From Alphaproteobacteria bacterium (lineage in GTDB: Bacteria; Pseudomonadota; Alphaproteobacteria; Caulobacterales; Parvularculaceae), in contig WGLT01000015.1 in NCBI GenBank assembly GCA_016125425.1, positions 1 to 64,000 of the forward strand: a DNA stretch of 64,000 nucleotides, written 5' to 3'. Both the position numbers and the translations under genes were made by a program. Under the pieces are notes generated by a model. It was not told the origin of the DNA. It saw nothing but the letters and a program-made list of their open reading frames with translations, and searched no databases. Positions 11,809 through 20,690 of this stretch are shown here, in pieces (position 1 is the first letter of the stretch; every line of letters begins with the position of its first letter).

Positions 11809-13599
11809 ATGACCAGCTACACAGCGCCGATCAAGGACATGCAGTTCATCTTGCAGGATGTCCTTCAGATTTCGAAATACTCCAATCTGCCCGGCTTTGC
11901 GGACGCCCCGGCCGATGTCGTCGAAGCGATTCTCGAGGAAGGCGCGAAATTCGCATCCAATGTCCTTCACCCGTTGAACCGCTCCGGCGACAAGGAAGGC
12001 TGCACGCGCCATCCGGACGGCTCGGTGACGACGCCGAAGGGCTTCAAGGAGGCTTACGCGGTCTTTCGAGAGGGCGGCTGGCAGGGTCTGTCCGCCGATC
12101 CGGAATACGGAGGGCAAGGACTTCCGTCGGTGATCGCAATGGCGACGAGCGAAATGGTCACGTCGGCGAATATGGCGTTCGGGATGTATCCCGGGCTCGC
12201 GCGCGGCGCGGCGGATACGATCCATGCGCACGGAACGGAGGAACAGAAGCGCGCCTATCTGCCGAAAATGATCTCCGGCGAATGGTCCGGCACCATGAAC
12301 CTCACCGAGCCGCACTGCGGCACCGATCTCGGTCTCTTGAAGACGCGGGCGACGCCGCAGGCGGACGGAACCTACAAGATCAACGGCACCAAGATATTCA
12401 TCTCGGCCGGCGAACACGACCTGACGGAAAATATCATCCATCTCGTTCTTGCGCGGATCGAGGGGGCGCCCGAAGGCGTCAAGGGCATTTCCCTGTTCAT
12501 CGTGCCGAAATTTCTGGTGAATCCGGATGGAAGCCTTGGCGCGCGCAACGGCGTTTCGTGCGGATCGATCGAAGAAAAGATGGGGATTCACGCCAATTCG
12601 ACTTGCGTGATGAACTACGATGACGCGACCGGCTATCTGATCGGCGAGGAAAACAAGGGTCTTCGCGCCATGTTCACGATGATGAACGAGGCGCGGCTCG
12701 GCGTTGCGATGCAGGGCATGGCGATATCGGAAGTCTCCTATCAGAACGGCGCCGCCTATGCGAAGGAGCGCCTTCAGGGGCGCGCCCTGACAGGGCCCGT
12801 CGCGCCGGACAAGCCGGCCGATCCTATTATCGTTCATCCTGACGTGCGGCGTATGCTGATGGATCAGCGCGCGTTCACCGAGGGCGCGCGGGCCTGGATG
12901 TACAAGGCGGCGCTGGCGGCCGATCTCCTGCACAAATCCGGGGACGAGGAGGAGCGCCGCAAAGCTGACGATTATCTTGGTCTGATGACGCCCGTGCTGA
13001 AAAGTTATTTGACGGAGAAGGGATACTGGCACGCGACAAACGCCCAGCAAGTGTTAGGCGGACATGGCTATATCGCCGAATGGGGCATGGAGCAGTTCGT
13101 GCGCGATGCGCGCATCGCCATGATCTATGAGGGCGCGAACGGGATCCAGGCGCTCGATCTCGTCGGCCGAAAGTTGATGAAAGACGGGGGGCGCGCCTGG
13201 CAAACCTATTTCGCGGAGATCGACGAGTTTATCGCCGAAAATGCTGGCGAAGAGGGCCTGAAGCCTTTTCTCGACGGGCTCGCGAGCGTCAAAGCTGATC
13301 TTGTCGAGGCGACGCAATGGATGGCGAGCAACGCCATGGGCGACTTCAACAACGCCGGGGCGAGTTCGATGGACTATCTTCAGTTGTTCGCTTTGGTCGC
13401 GCTCGCGCATATCTGGGCCGAGATGGCGAAAGCGGCGCTTGCAAAAAAAGCCGCGGGCGAGGCGGACGATTTCCATGAGGCGAAGCTGATAACCGGCCGA
13501 TACTTCCTCGACCGCGTTTTGCCGGAGGCGAAGGCGCATCTCGGAAAGATCAAGACCGGCGCGAAATCCATGATGGCGCTTCCGGCGGCGGCGTTCTAG
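11809..13599 (+). CDS. Acyl-CoA dehydrogenase (long DmdC/FadE-like type)
   Basis: A 596-residue flavoenzyme that oxidises an acyl-CoA to the 2-enoyl-CoA and passes electrons to ETF. The middle domain has 'MNLTEPHCGTDLGLLKTRA' and 'GTKIFISAGEHDLTENIIHL', and the C-terminal catalytic domain has 'QVLGGHGYIAEWGMEQFVRD' and 'IYEGANGIQALDLVGRKL'. An extra C-terminal helical domain of about 120 residues gives the length typical of the subgroup annotated as 3-methylmercaptopropionyl-CoA dehydrogenase-like. The chain length preference cannot be read from sequence. Its 3' end overlaps the convergent vsr gene by 4 bp. Confidence 0.93.
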   Translation: MTSYTAPIKDMQFILQDVLQISKYSNLPGFADAPADVVEAILEEGAKFASNVLHPLNRSGDKEGCTRHPDGSVTTPKGFKEAYAVFREGGWQGLSADPEYGGQGLPSVIAMATSEMVTSANMAFGMYPGLARGAADTIHAHGTEEQKRAYLPKMISGEWSGTMNLTEPHCGTDLGLLKTRATPQADGTYKINGTKIFISAGEHDLTENIIHLVLARIEGAPEGVKGISLFIVPKFLVNPDGSLGARNGVSCGSIEEKMGIHANSTCVMNYDDATGYLIGEENKGLRAMFTMMNEARLGVAMQGMAISEVSYQNGAAYAKERLQGRALTGPVAPDKPADPIIVHPDVRRMLMDQRAFTEGARAWMYKAALAADLLHKSGDEEERRKADDYLGLMTPVLKSYLTEKGYWHATNAQQVLGGHGYIAEWGMEQFVRDARIAMIYEGANGIQALDLVGRKLMKDGGRAWQTYFAEIDEFIAENAGEEGLKPFLDGLASVKADLVEATQWMASNAMGDFNNAGASSMDYLQLFALVALAHIWAEMAKAALAKKAAGEADDFHEAKLITGRYFLDRVLPEAKAHLGKIKTGAKSMMALPAAAF

Positions 13600-14015
13600 G
13601 TCCTCGCAGCGCCGGCCATGAGCCAGCGCGCGGCTTTGTCGACCGCGCCGGGTTGCTTGAGCGCGCATTCCCAGATGACGCGCACGCGCCAGCCAAGCGC
13701 CTTGAGCTTTTTCAGGTTCTCTTTGTCGCGCGCCTTGTTGCGCGCGATTTTGGCGGCCCAATAGGCGCGATTGCTGACCGGCGCGCGCGCGCCGCGCGCG
13801 CAGTCGTGACCGTGCCAAAAACAGCCGTGAACGAAGATCGCCGCGCGGTATTTGGGAAAGACAAGATCGGGTTTTCCCGGAAGGCCCTTCGCGTGCAGGC
13901 GATAGCGAAAGCCTCGCGCAAAGAGCGCCTTGCGCAACGCCAGTTCCGGCTTTGTGTCGGCGCCTTTGACGGCGCGCATCACCTCAGAGCGCTTTTCGGC
14001 CGAATAAACGTCCAC
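13596..14015 (-). CDS. vsr: Very short patch repair endonuclease
   Basis: A 139-residue nicking endonuclease of the Vsr family, which cuts beside T:G mismatches left when 5-methylcytosine deaminates. All family motifs are visible: 'MRAVKGADTKPELALRKALF', 'GFRYRLHAKGLPGKPDLVFP' (catalytic Asp in GKPD), 'IFVHGCFWHGHDC' and 'GWRVRVIWECALK'. The start is GTG (14015-14013) with GAGAGG upstream. It lies 20 bp downstream of a cytosine-5 methyltransferase gene on the same strand, so it very likely repairs the mutations that enzyme causes. Confidence 0.95.
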   Translation of the reverse strand: MDVYSAEKRSEVMRAVKGADTKPELALRKALFARGFRYRLHAKGLPGKPDLVFPKYRAAIFVHGCFWHGHDCARGARAPVSNRAYWAAKIARNKARDKENLKKLKALGWRVRVIWECALKQPGAVDKAARWLMAGAART

Positions 14016-14035
14016 CCGTCAACCTCTCCGCGCTT

Positions 14036-15163
14036 TCAGGCCGCGACAGCCTCATCGCCGACGGCGGGTTCGATGATGTTGGCGGCGATCCACGCTACGA
14101 CGGGCGCGGCGACGCCGTCTCCGCACAATTTGAGGGCCGCTGTCTCGCTCGCCGGCAGCCTGTAATCGTCGGGCAAGCCCATCAAACGCGCCGCCTCGCG
14201 CGCATTCAAGAGCCGCGCCTTGACCGCGCCGCGATCGACCAGCAACAGCATTTGCCGCGACGAGCCGCCCGCCGGCGTGCGCAGGCAGCCTGCGAGCCCG
14301 TCAAAACGCGCCTCCAGACGTTGTACGCGCTCGCCTCCTTCCCGCCTGATCCGACGAAATGCGGCGCCGATTTTTGTCTCGCGCGCGTCGAGAGCGGCGT
14401 CGAGCGCTGCGCGTCCGCGCTCGCTCATCTGCGCACGGGCTTTTTCTCCGAGGTCCGCGCGCCATTCCGGGGCGTCGGCGTCGATGATGTCGCAAAGATC
14501 TGCGTTTCGGCGCGTTTCGGGGCGCGCGGCCAGCCAGCGCCAGCTCCATGCGCACGACGGCGCCAGATCGTCCACGGCGGCGAGGAGCGCGTTCGGCGTG
14601 AATGCGTCCGGTTGCGGACGTTCTCTGAAGACGGGCCGCGCCTGCGCGCCCATGCCGAAAATAAAAAGCCGCGCGCGTGATTGCGGAACGAAATGGCGGG
14701 CGTCGATGACGAGCGCCGAGGTTCGATAGCCGGCCTCGGCGAGCAATTGGACGATGACCGCGAAGTCGGCGCCGGCATTGGATGTCAAAAGTCCGGGGAC
14801 GTTTTCGATCACAATGGTTTTCGGCGCTCTGTCTTCTCGCGCGAGATCCTTGATCAAAGACCAAAATGCGAAAAACGCGGCCGAGCGCTGTCCCCGCAAT
14901 CCGGCGCGCGCGCCGGCGAGCGATATATCCTGACACGGAAAAGAGGCCCAGGCGAGGTCCGCGCGCCCGCCCGGAATTTCCGCCACGGAGACCGCGGCGA
15001 CGTCTTTCTCCACAAGATCGCCGTCGCCGAAATTCGCGCGGTAGCTCGCGCATTTCGCCGGGTCTGCGTCATTGGCGAAAAGGCAGCGCCAGCGCGGCCC
15101 CAATCCGACGCGGGCCATGCCGCCTCCGGCGAAGAATTCAAGAAATGTCCGCTGCGGAGTCAA
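14036..15163 (-). CDS. DNA (cytosine-5-)-methyltransferase
   Basis: A 375-residue m5C methyltransferase. The conserved motifs are in order: motif I 'FLEFFAGGGMARVGLG', motif IV 'SFPCQDISLAG' with the catalytic Cys, motif VI 'IVIENVPGLL', motif VIII 'QSRARLFIFG', and motifs IX-X near the end ('LNAREAARLMGLPDDYRLP' and 'LCGDGVAAPVVAWIA'). The start is TTG at 15163, eight bases after GAGGAG. The recognition sequence cannot be read from sequence alone. No restriction endonuclease gene is adjacent, so this may be an orphan methylase with vsr, as in the E. coli dcm-vsr pair, or the remnant of an R-M system. Confidence 0.93.
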   Translation of the reverse strand: MTPQRTFLEFFAGGGMARVGLGPRWRCLFANDADPAKCASYRANFGDGDLVEKDVAAVSVAEIPGGRADLAWASFPCQDISLAGARAGLRGQRSAAFFAFWSLIKDLAREDRAPKTIVIENVPGLLTSNAGADFAVIVQLLAEAGYRTSALVIDARHFVPQSRARLFIFGMGAQARPVFRERPQPDAFTPNALLAAVDDLAPSCAWSWRWLAARPETRRNADLCDIIDADAPEWRADLGEKARAQMSERGRAALDAALDARETKIGAAFRRIRREGGERVQRLEARFDGLAGCLRTPAGGSSRQMLLLVDRGAVKARLLNAREAARLMGLPDDYRLPASETAALKLCGDGVAAPVVAWIAANIIEPAVGDEAVAA

Positions 15164-15333
15164 GCGGCGAGCTCCTCGGGCATAGCGTTAATCCTTACAC
15201 AGACGACAGGCGCCTTATTGCCGCCACAATCGCCGAATTTTCGCCATCATTCAATACGTTGACGGGGTGATGCAATTCCCGCAGATTGGCCGCGGGCACC
15301 TATGGGGGCGTCGCGATCACGAGGAGATGCGAC

Positions 15334-16137
15334 ATGCCCTTAGTGAAACTTTCGACGAGTGGCGTAGCGGTTCTGGCGGCGGGCGCATTGCTGCTTGGGG
15401 GGCCGGCGGCGGCGGAGAGTTCGATCCGCTCGGCCACGGCCTTTCAGGTGGCGGAGAACGGCCACGGGCACGGCCGGCATGCGGACAGGCGCGGGGAGCG
15501 CGAGCATAGCGACAGAGACGCTCGCGGCGGTCAAAGCGGCGCGTCTTCGCGCCGCTCCCATCGCAGTCAGGATAGCAGAGGCTCAAACAGGTCATACGCT
15601 GCTCAAGGCGAACGAAACCGCGGCGCGCGCGATGCGCAGCGGCGTGATTCCGGTCAGGTCCGGGAGCGGGAACGACGAAGACAAGCGACGAACGGTCGGT
15701 CCGGGAGTCATTACGAGCGGCGCAATTATGATCATCGCGGGGCGGAGCGGGGCCGGCGCGAGGCGCAGCGCGGCTACGCCGCAAGAGGCGGCGCCTATGA
15801 TCGCGGCCGCTATTCGACTCGAGGATATTCAGAGCGGCGCCATGAAAGGCGCGATTACGATCACCGGCGGCGCGGCTATTACGGCGACACGGGCAGGCAT
15901 CGCCGGCACGGTTACTACGACCGGGATCGCCGCTTTCACTATTACGCGGGCTTCAGTCCGATCGGATGGGTGTTCGCTTACCATCCCGGTTATTACGTGC
16001 CTTACGGATGCAGGACCGTGGAGCGCGTCGTCTACCGCTATGCCGACCGCATAGTGTATGGCGCAGTCCAATGCTGGGACGAATGGGGAATGCCCTACAT
16101 CGTTCCCGGCAGCCAATATGTGTATCGGACATATTGA
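15334..16137 (+). CDS. Secreted Arg/Gly/His-rich protein of unknown function
   Basis: 267 residues. A clear signal peptide ('MPLVKLSTSGVAVLAAGALL', cut after a GPAAA-ES-like site) is followed by about 150 residues of low complexity dominated by R, G, H, D, S and Y, then a tyrosine-rich C-terminal segment ('FHYYAGFSPIGWVFAYHPGY'). That tail contains two cysteines (in YGCRTVE and VQCWDE), which could form a disulfide in the periplasm. GAGGAG lies 10 nt before the ATG at 15334, which decides the start. I do not recognise a family; it superficially resembles RcnB-like basic periplasmic proteins. Confidence 0.7.
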   Translation: MPLVKLSTSGVAVLAAGALLLGGPAAAESSIRSATAFQVAENGHGHGRHADRRGEREHSDRDARGGQSGASSRRSHRSQDSRGSNRSYAAQGERNRGARDAQRRDSGQVRERERRRQATNGRSGSHYERRNYDHRGAERGRREAQRGYAARGGAYDRGRYSTRGYSERRHERRDYDHRRRGYYGDTGRHRRHGYYDRDRRFHYYAGFSPIGWVFAYHPGYYVPYGCRTVERVVYRYADRIVYGAVQCWDEWGMPYIVPGSQYVYRTY

Positions 16138-16241
16138 TGCGAAAAGCGGGCGGTTCGCGGGCGCGTCGATGGCTTTCGCCGCGTTGACGGCGCGCCCGAC
16201 TCTGCAGAGGGTCTGGCCTGCTGCAGCAACCCTGAACGGTC

Positions 16242-17342
16242 ATGGCCCGCCGCTTTATCACTCTGGCGCCGCTGGCGCCTGCGCTCGCGGTGATCGCTTT
16301 CGCCGCTGCGCATGCGGCGGCGGGCGGCGTGACCGCCGAACGCAATCGGCTTGAAGACGTTCAGGTCGGCGCGGCGGGGCGCCTCTTGCGCGTCGCTCTG
16401 ATTTGCCGGAACGATTGCCATGTGTTGGCGCGCGCCGGCGGAGAATTTTATCTGCAGGGGGTGGAGGCGGCCCTCAGCGTTGACATCTCCGATCGGACGA
16501 CATTAGCGAGCGGGCTCGATTTCAGCATCGCCGACGGCGGCACGATCCTTCGGATCAAGGCCGCCCACACGCCGCAAAAAGCGTCGGTCAAGCCGTGCCG
16601 GATCGACGGCGCGCGCGCCTCGTGCATCGATCTTGAATTCTCCGGGCCGGACGCGGCGCGCCCGCAAACAATCGCCGCCGCGCGCGCGCCGGGGCAAGCG
16701 GAGAAAACGCCGTCTCAGCCTAAGACGCCGCCATTGGGCGGGCGCGGCGAGGCCATTGAAAAACCCGTCGCGCCGGCGGGCAAAGAACCCTCGCTCGCGC
16801 AATCTGCGCCGCCGGCGCTGCGCGAAGCCCCGGATGCGACGCTCCTGACTTTCGCGCGGTTCGCCCCGCCGGAGCGCCTCGCGCCGCCAACGGCCTCCTC
16901 GACCGCGCGCGGGAGCGGGCCGCCGCCTGCGTCCGCGGCGGCCGGGCGGCCGTCGATTATCGACAAGACGCGCGCCGAACAACTCCTCGGCGAGAAATTC
17001 GATTTCGCGGCGAAGGCGACGGATATTCTCGGCCGGTCATTCGACTCCGGCGAATGCGCGGCGGCCAAGAGCCAGCTCGCTGCGGACGCCTGGAATCTCG
17101 AGGCGATGGTGGATGTCGGATTTTGCGCCGCAATCGCCGGCGATCTCGAGAAGGCCGATGACCTTTTCGCCCGGCTTCTCGCCTATACGCCGGACAATTA
17201 CGAGGCCCTTGTCGGGCGCGCCCTCATCGCGGCGAAGGCGGGCGAAAAGAGCGTGGCGCGCAAATATTTTCAGGATGCGCTGAACGCCGCGCCCCCGATC
17301 GCCGCCTCGGGGCGGATCGTCGAAGCGATGACGGGCCTTTGA
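16242..17342 (+). CDS. Secreted protein with AMIN-like N-terminus and TPR-like C-terminus
   Basis: 366 residues with a signal peptide ('LAPALAVIAFAAAHAAAGG'). Residues 25-135 are beta-rich and contain two cysteine pairs ('LICRNDCHVLAR' and 'KPCRIDGARASCIDLEF'), and read like a small ligand-binding beta domain. A proline/alanine linker (about 135-240) leads to helical repeats of the TPR kind ('AQLAADAWNLEAMVDVGFCA'-like and 'NYEALVGRALIAAKAGEKSV'). No name can be given. It lies upstream of glyQ on the same strand with a 53-bp gap. Confidence 0.65.
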   Translation: MARRFITLAPLAPALAVIAFAAAHAAAGGVTAERNRLEDVQVGAAGRLLRVALICRNDCHVLARAGGEFYLQGVEAALSVDISDRTTLASGLDFSIADGGTILRIKAAHTPQKASVKPCRIDGARASCIDLEFSGPDAARPQTIAAARAPGQAEKTPSQPKTPPLGGRGEAIEKPVAPAGKEPSLAQSAPPALREAPDATLLTFARFAPPERLAPPTASSTARGSGPPPASAAAGRPSIIDKTRAEQLLGEKFDFAAKATDILGRSFDSGECAAAKSQLAADAWNLEAMVDVGFCAAIAGDLEKADDLFARLLAYTPDNYEALVGRALIAAKAGEKSVARKYFQDALNAAPPIAASGRIVEAMTGL

Positions 17343-17395
17343 TCCGCGCGACCGGCGTTGACCCCGCCGCAAACCGCCCCTAGCGTCCCGCCGCC

Positions 17396-18325
17396 ATGTC
17401 GAAGAAAAACGCGGATCAATCCTTTCAGGGCCTTATCCTGACGCTCCAGAACTACTGGGCGGGGCGAGGCTGCGTCATCTTGCAGCCCTATGACATGGAA
17501 ATGGGCGCGGGCACGTTCCATCCTGCGACCACGTTGCGATCGCTCGGGCCGAAGCCATGGAGGGCGGCCTATGTTCAGCCCTGCCGGCGCCCGACGGACG
17601 GGCGCTACGGCGCGAACCCGAACCGTTTCCAGCATTATTACCAGTTTCAGGTCGTGTTGAAGCCGAGCCCGGACGACATCCAGGAGCTTTATCTCGGCTC
17701 GCTCGACGCGATCGGGGTCGATCGCTCCGTACACGATATCCGCTTCGTCGAGGACGATTGGGAGAGTCCGACTCTGGGCGCCTGGGGACTTGGCTGGGAG
17801 GTCTGGTGCGACGGAATGGAGGTGACGCAGTTCACCTATTTCCAGCAGGTCGGGGGCTTTGACTGCAAACCGGTCACCGGCGAAATCACTTATGGTCTTG
17901 AGCGGCTCGCCATGTATGTGCAGGGCGTCGACAACGGATTTGATCTCGACTTCAACGGCGCGGGCGTCACTTACGGAGACGTTTTCCACCAGCAGGAAGT
18001 GGAGTTCTCGACCTATAATTTCGAGCTTGCAGACACCGACGTCCTTCTGGATCAGTTCAAGGAAGCCGAATCCGCCTGTCTTGCGATCATCGAAGCGGGA
18101 AGAAAGCGCGGCAAATCCCTGGCCCTGCCGGCTTATGACCAGTGCATAAAAGCCTCGCACCTGTTCAACCTGCTCGACGCGCGCGGCGTTATTTCCGTGG
18201 CCGAGCGCCAGGCGTATATTCTCCGCGTAAGGACATTGGCGAAAGCTTGCTGCGAGGCCTGGCTTGAAAGTCCGCAAGGGCGTTCGGAAGGCGCCGGCCT
18301 TGTCGACCATGAGCCTGCGATTTGA
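17396..18325 (+). CDS. glyQ: Glycine--tRNA ligase subunit alpha
   Basis: A 309-residue class II synthetase subunit that forms an alpha2beta2 enzyme with GlyS and charges tRNA-Gly. The N-terminal '[20 protein letters not shown]', '[18 protein letters not shown]', '[16 protein letters not shown]' and '[12 protein letters not shown]' are diagnostic. The ribosome binding site is weak. Unlike the adjacent glyQS of E. coli, glyS lies 2.4 kb downstream with four genes between, an arrangement seen in other Alphaproteobacteria. Confidence 0.98.
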   Translation: MSKKNADQSFQGLILTLQNYWAGRGCVILQPYDMEMGAGTFHPATTLRSLGPKPWRAAYVQPCRRPTDGRYGANPNRFQHYYQFQVVLKPSPDDIQELYLGSLDAIGVDRSVHDIRFVEDDWESPTLGAWGLGWEVWCDGMEVTQFTYFQQVGGFDCKPVTGEITYGLERLAMYVQGVDNGFDLDFNGAGVTYGDVFHQQEVEFSTYNFELADTDVLLDQFKEAESACLAIIEAGRKRGKSLALPAYDQCIKASHLFNLLDARGVISVAERQAYILRVRTLAKACCEAWLESPQGRSEGAGLVDHEPAI

Positions 18326-18415
18326 CCTTCGAAAATCGTTAAAATTGTCATTATTTGTCTAACGCGATCGCGGCGCGCAGCGATTACGATCGCGGTTCGG
18401 TTTGGGACCGCCGAT

Positions 18416-18772
18416 ATGCCATTTGGAAAACGCACATCCCGCGCGCAGCGCGCCGCAAGCCCGTCGCCGGCGTCCCGCGAGCGCCGCGAGACGCGCGAGG
18501 CGCTTGCTGTCGATGAAGCGACTCTCGCCGACATCACCGCATGGCCGGACAAACATAAATCTTCTGAATGTGACCGCCGCGCGGCGGCGCGATTGAATAT
18601 TGTGCTGAGCCTCGCCGCCCGGGCCGTGATCATATTCGCAGCGATCTACTTTCTCGCGCACGGCATGCTCGCGTCGGGCGACATAAATCAGTGGCTCGCC
18701 TGGGGTCTGTTCGCCATGGTCGGAGATTACATCCGTGTTTTGAGAAAAGCGCTTCGTGAAACCGCAAACTAG
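18416..18772 (+). CDS. Small membrane protein of unknown function
   Basis: 118 residues. The first 65 are charged and basic, then one or two membrane helices follow ('LSLAARAVIIFAAIYFLAHG' and 'INQWLAWGLFAMVGDYIRV'), with a short basic tail. This suggests an inner-membrane anchor with a cytoplasmic N-terminus. No family is recognised. It sits 90 bp after glyQ and before the DUF1761-like gene on the same strand, and codon use is like its neighbours, which supports it being real. Confidence 0.55.
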   Translation: MPFGKRTSRAQRAASPSPASRERRETREALAVDEATLADITAWPDKHKSSECDRRAAARLNIVLSLAARAVIIFAAIYFLAHGMLASGDINQWLAWGLFAMVGDYIRVLRKALRETAN

Positions 18773-18897
18773 AAAATTCAACGCCAACCAATTTGGGTTC
18801 TGATATTCCGTATTCTTCGGGCCGCCCTTCGGGTCCGGTTTGCCCTTCCAGCCTCGGATGCTAAAATGGCCTTTCGGCAAGAAAAGGGGAGGCGAGA

Positions 18898-19308
18898 ATG
18901 CCCAAAGTGTTCGGTCTCAGATTGCTGCCGGTGATTGTCGCTTCGGTCGTGTTCTTTTTTATCGGGTTTGTCTGGTACGGGCTCTTGTTTTCGGATGCGT
19001 GGATGGCCGCCCACAACATAACGGCCGAGAGCGCGGCGGGCGAAAGCCAGCTCTGGATGGCGGCGGGCTTTGCGATCACCATTCTCGAAGTCGTCGGCCT
19101 CGGCCTCGTCATGAAATGGAAAAACGCCCTGTCGCCTCAATCGGCGGCTGCGGCCGCGGCGGTCTTGTGGCTATGCCTCGCATTGCCGCTCATCCTTTAC
19201 AGCTACATTTACGCAAGTCACGACGCGACGCTTCTCGCGATTGACGCCAGTCATATCCTTGTCGGCTGGGTCGCAAGCGCCCTCGTCTTGTCCTTCATGA
19301 AAGTCTGA
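18898..19308 (+). CDS. DUF1761-like four-helix membrane protein
   Basis: 136 residues with about four membrane helices. The first carries 'FFFIGFVWYGLLFSDAWM', the signature tryptophan/tyrosine motif of DUF1761 proteins, and the last ends 'HILVGWVASALVLSFMKV'. Function is unknown. AGGGGAGG lies 6 nt before the ATG. It is followed by a perfect 13-bp hairpin and then mtgA. Confidence 0.75.
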   Translation: MPKVFGLRLLPVIVASVVFFFIGFVWYGLLFSDAWMAAHNITAESAAGESQLWMAAGFAITILEVVGLGLVMKWKNALSPQSAAAAAAVLWLCLALPLILYSYIYASHDATLLAIDASHILVGWVASALVLSFMKV

Positions 19309-19315
19309 CAGATAT

Positions 19316-19345
19316 CTCTCAGGGCGGGTGCGCCCGCCCTGAGAG
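19316..19345 (+). terminator. Perfect 13-bp hairpin between the DUF1761-like gene and mtgA
   Basis: Bases 19316-19328 are fully complementary to 19333-19345 around a 4-nt TGCG loop. There is no T-run on the plus strand after it, and the mtgA ATG follows only 8 nt after the stem, so it may act as an attenuating or processing hairpin over the mtgA ribosome binding site rather than as a simple terminator. Confidence 0.55.
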
Positions 19346-19352
19346 GGTTGAG

Positions 19353-20096
19353 ATGGCCAAGTTCGAACCGTCCGCGGTTTCCTTCGCCGGCGCCGCGCGC
19401 GCCCTGCGCGCGGCCGTTTGGGTCGCTGTCGCTCTTTTTCTAGCAACGTTGGTCTGGGTCGTCGCCTACCGCTTTGCGCCGCCGCCCGGGACGATGAACA
19501 TGCTTGTGCGGAAGCTGTCCGGCGACGTCATTGTTCACCCCTGGACGCCGCTTCGCGAGATTTCGCCCAATCTTGTTTTGGCCGTGATGGCGGGGGAGGA
19601 CACCCGGTTTTGCGAGCATGACGGATTTGACTTTGAGGCGATCGAAAAGGCTGTCGATGAGCGCCGCGACGGCCGGCGCCGACGCGGCGCCTCGACGATC
19701 TCGCAGCAGACAGCCAAAAACGCATTTCTGTGGAATGGGGGCGGCTGGCTCAGAAAGGCGCTTGAGGCCGGATTCACGGTCGAAATGGAGGCGCTTTGGC
19801 CGAAACGGCGGATTATGGAGGTCTATCTCAACATTGCGGAATGGGGCGACGGCGAGTTCGGCGCTGAAGCGGCGGCGAGAGCGCATTTCGGAAAAAGCGC
19901 GCGCGCGTTGACGAAAGAAGAGGCCGCGCTGCTCGCGGCGATATTGCCCAGTCCCAATCGCTGGCGCGCCAATCCGCCGGGCCCTTATGTCGCGCGTCGC
20001 GCCGCGACGCTCAGGAAGCGTATGGACGAAATTCGCCGCGACGGGCTGGCGCGATGCGTTCTGTCCGCCTCGAGCGAAACGCGCAGATCCAGATGA
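19353..20096 (+). CDS. mtgA: Monofunctional biosynthetic peptidoglycan transglycosylase
   Basis: A 247-residue GT51 enzyme that polymerises lipid II into glycan strands at the inner membrane. An N-terminal membrane helix (residues 20-38) is followed by the catalytic 'AGEDTRFCEHDGFDFEAIE' (Glu82), 'RGASTISQQTAKNAFLW', 'KRRIMEVYLNIAEWGDGEFG' and 'KEEAALLAAILPSPNRW'. There is no transpeptidase domain, so it is the monofunctional type. The hairpin immediately upstream may influence its translation. Confidence 0.96.
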   Translation: MAKFEPSAVSFAGAARALRAAVWVAVALFLATLVWVVAYRFAPPPGTMNMLVRKLSGDVIVHPWTPLREISPNLVLAVMAGEDTRFCEHDGFDFEAIEKAVDERRDGRRRRGASTISQQTAKNAFLWNGGGWLRKALEAGFTVEMEALWPKRRIMEVYLNIAEWGDGEFGAEAAARAHFGKSARALTKEEAALLAAILPSPNRWRANPPGPYVARRAATLRKRMDEIRRDGLARCVLSASSETRRSR

Positions 20097-20175
20097 GCTG
20101 TAGGAAATTATGGCGGCCGCCCCGGCGGCGCGTTTATCTAGGCGACGGCCCTAGTCGCGACGACAGGAAATCGGC

Positions 20176-20625
20176 ATGCCCGCGATGAAGACGAGCGAAC
20201 GGCACACGGACATTTTGAACGGCTACAAGGCCGGCGGGTCGCGGTTCAATGAATGGGTCCGCGCCGAACTCGGCGATATCCGGCTCATCGCATGGGAATG
20301 GGGCCGGCTCTCCATGGTCTGGAATATCGACGACCGCTTCGTCATGCCGGACGGCGTCATGTTCGGGGGGCATGTGGCCGCGGTCGCCGATCATGTCGCG
20401 GGGCTCGTCACGATGAGCGTGCTCGCTGACTCGTCCGAGCGCTTCAGGACATCGCGCCTTGAAACCAATTTCTTCCGGCCCGTGATGAAACCGACGGCGC
20501 GGATCGAGGCGCGCGTGGTCAATATCTCGAAGTCGCTCATCCACGCAGAGGCGGATTTTTTCAACGCCGACGACAAGCTTGCGGTGAGGATCGCCGCCGC
20601 GCAGGTGCGCCGCGCGGCGGGCTGA
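20176..20625 (+). CDS. Hotdog-fold thioesterase (PaaI/4HBT-like)
   Basis: 149 residues. The central helix-turn region 'VMFGGHVAAVADHVAGLVTM' and the strands 'RTSRLETNFFRPVMKPTARI' and 'EARVVNISKSLIHAEADFFN' are typical of the 4HBT hotdog fold that hydrolyses acyl-CoA thioesters. The substrate cannot be told. CAGGAAAT lies upstream of the ATG at 20176; an ATG three codons later is an alternative. It lies between mtgA and glyS on the same strand. Confidence 0.85.
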   Translation: MPAMKTSERHTDILNGYKAGGSRFNEWVRAELGDIRLIAWEWGRLSMVWNIDDRFVMPDGVMFGGHVAAVADHVAGLVTMSVLADSSERFRTSRLETNFFRPVMKPTARIEARVVNISKSLIHAEADFFNADDKLAVRIAAAQVRRAAG

Positions 20626-20690
20626 CCCCCGAGGGACAGCGGCCGCCCGGCCTTTCCCTTTCGGCCGGGGCGGACTAGAACCCATGCCCC

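Noticed and set aside
11746-13050. 434-codon minus-strand frame over the acyl-CoA dehydrogenase
   Set aside because: It is antisense to a gene with full family motifs, and its composition is His/Arg-rich noise.
13781-13802. Alternating CG stretch (possible Z-DNA)
   Set aside because: It lies inside vsr and encodes normal Arg/Ala residues at a variable part of the protein, so codon bias explains it.
20646-20669. 7-bp hairpin with a 10-nt loop before glyS
   Set aside because: The stem is short, there is no T-run, and such GC pairs occur often by chance here. It was not called as a terminator.
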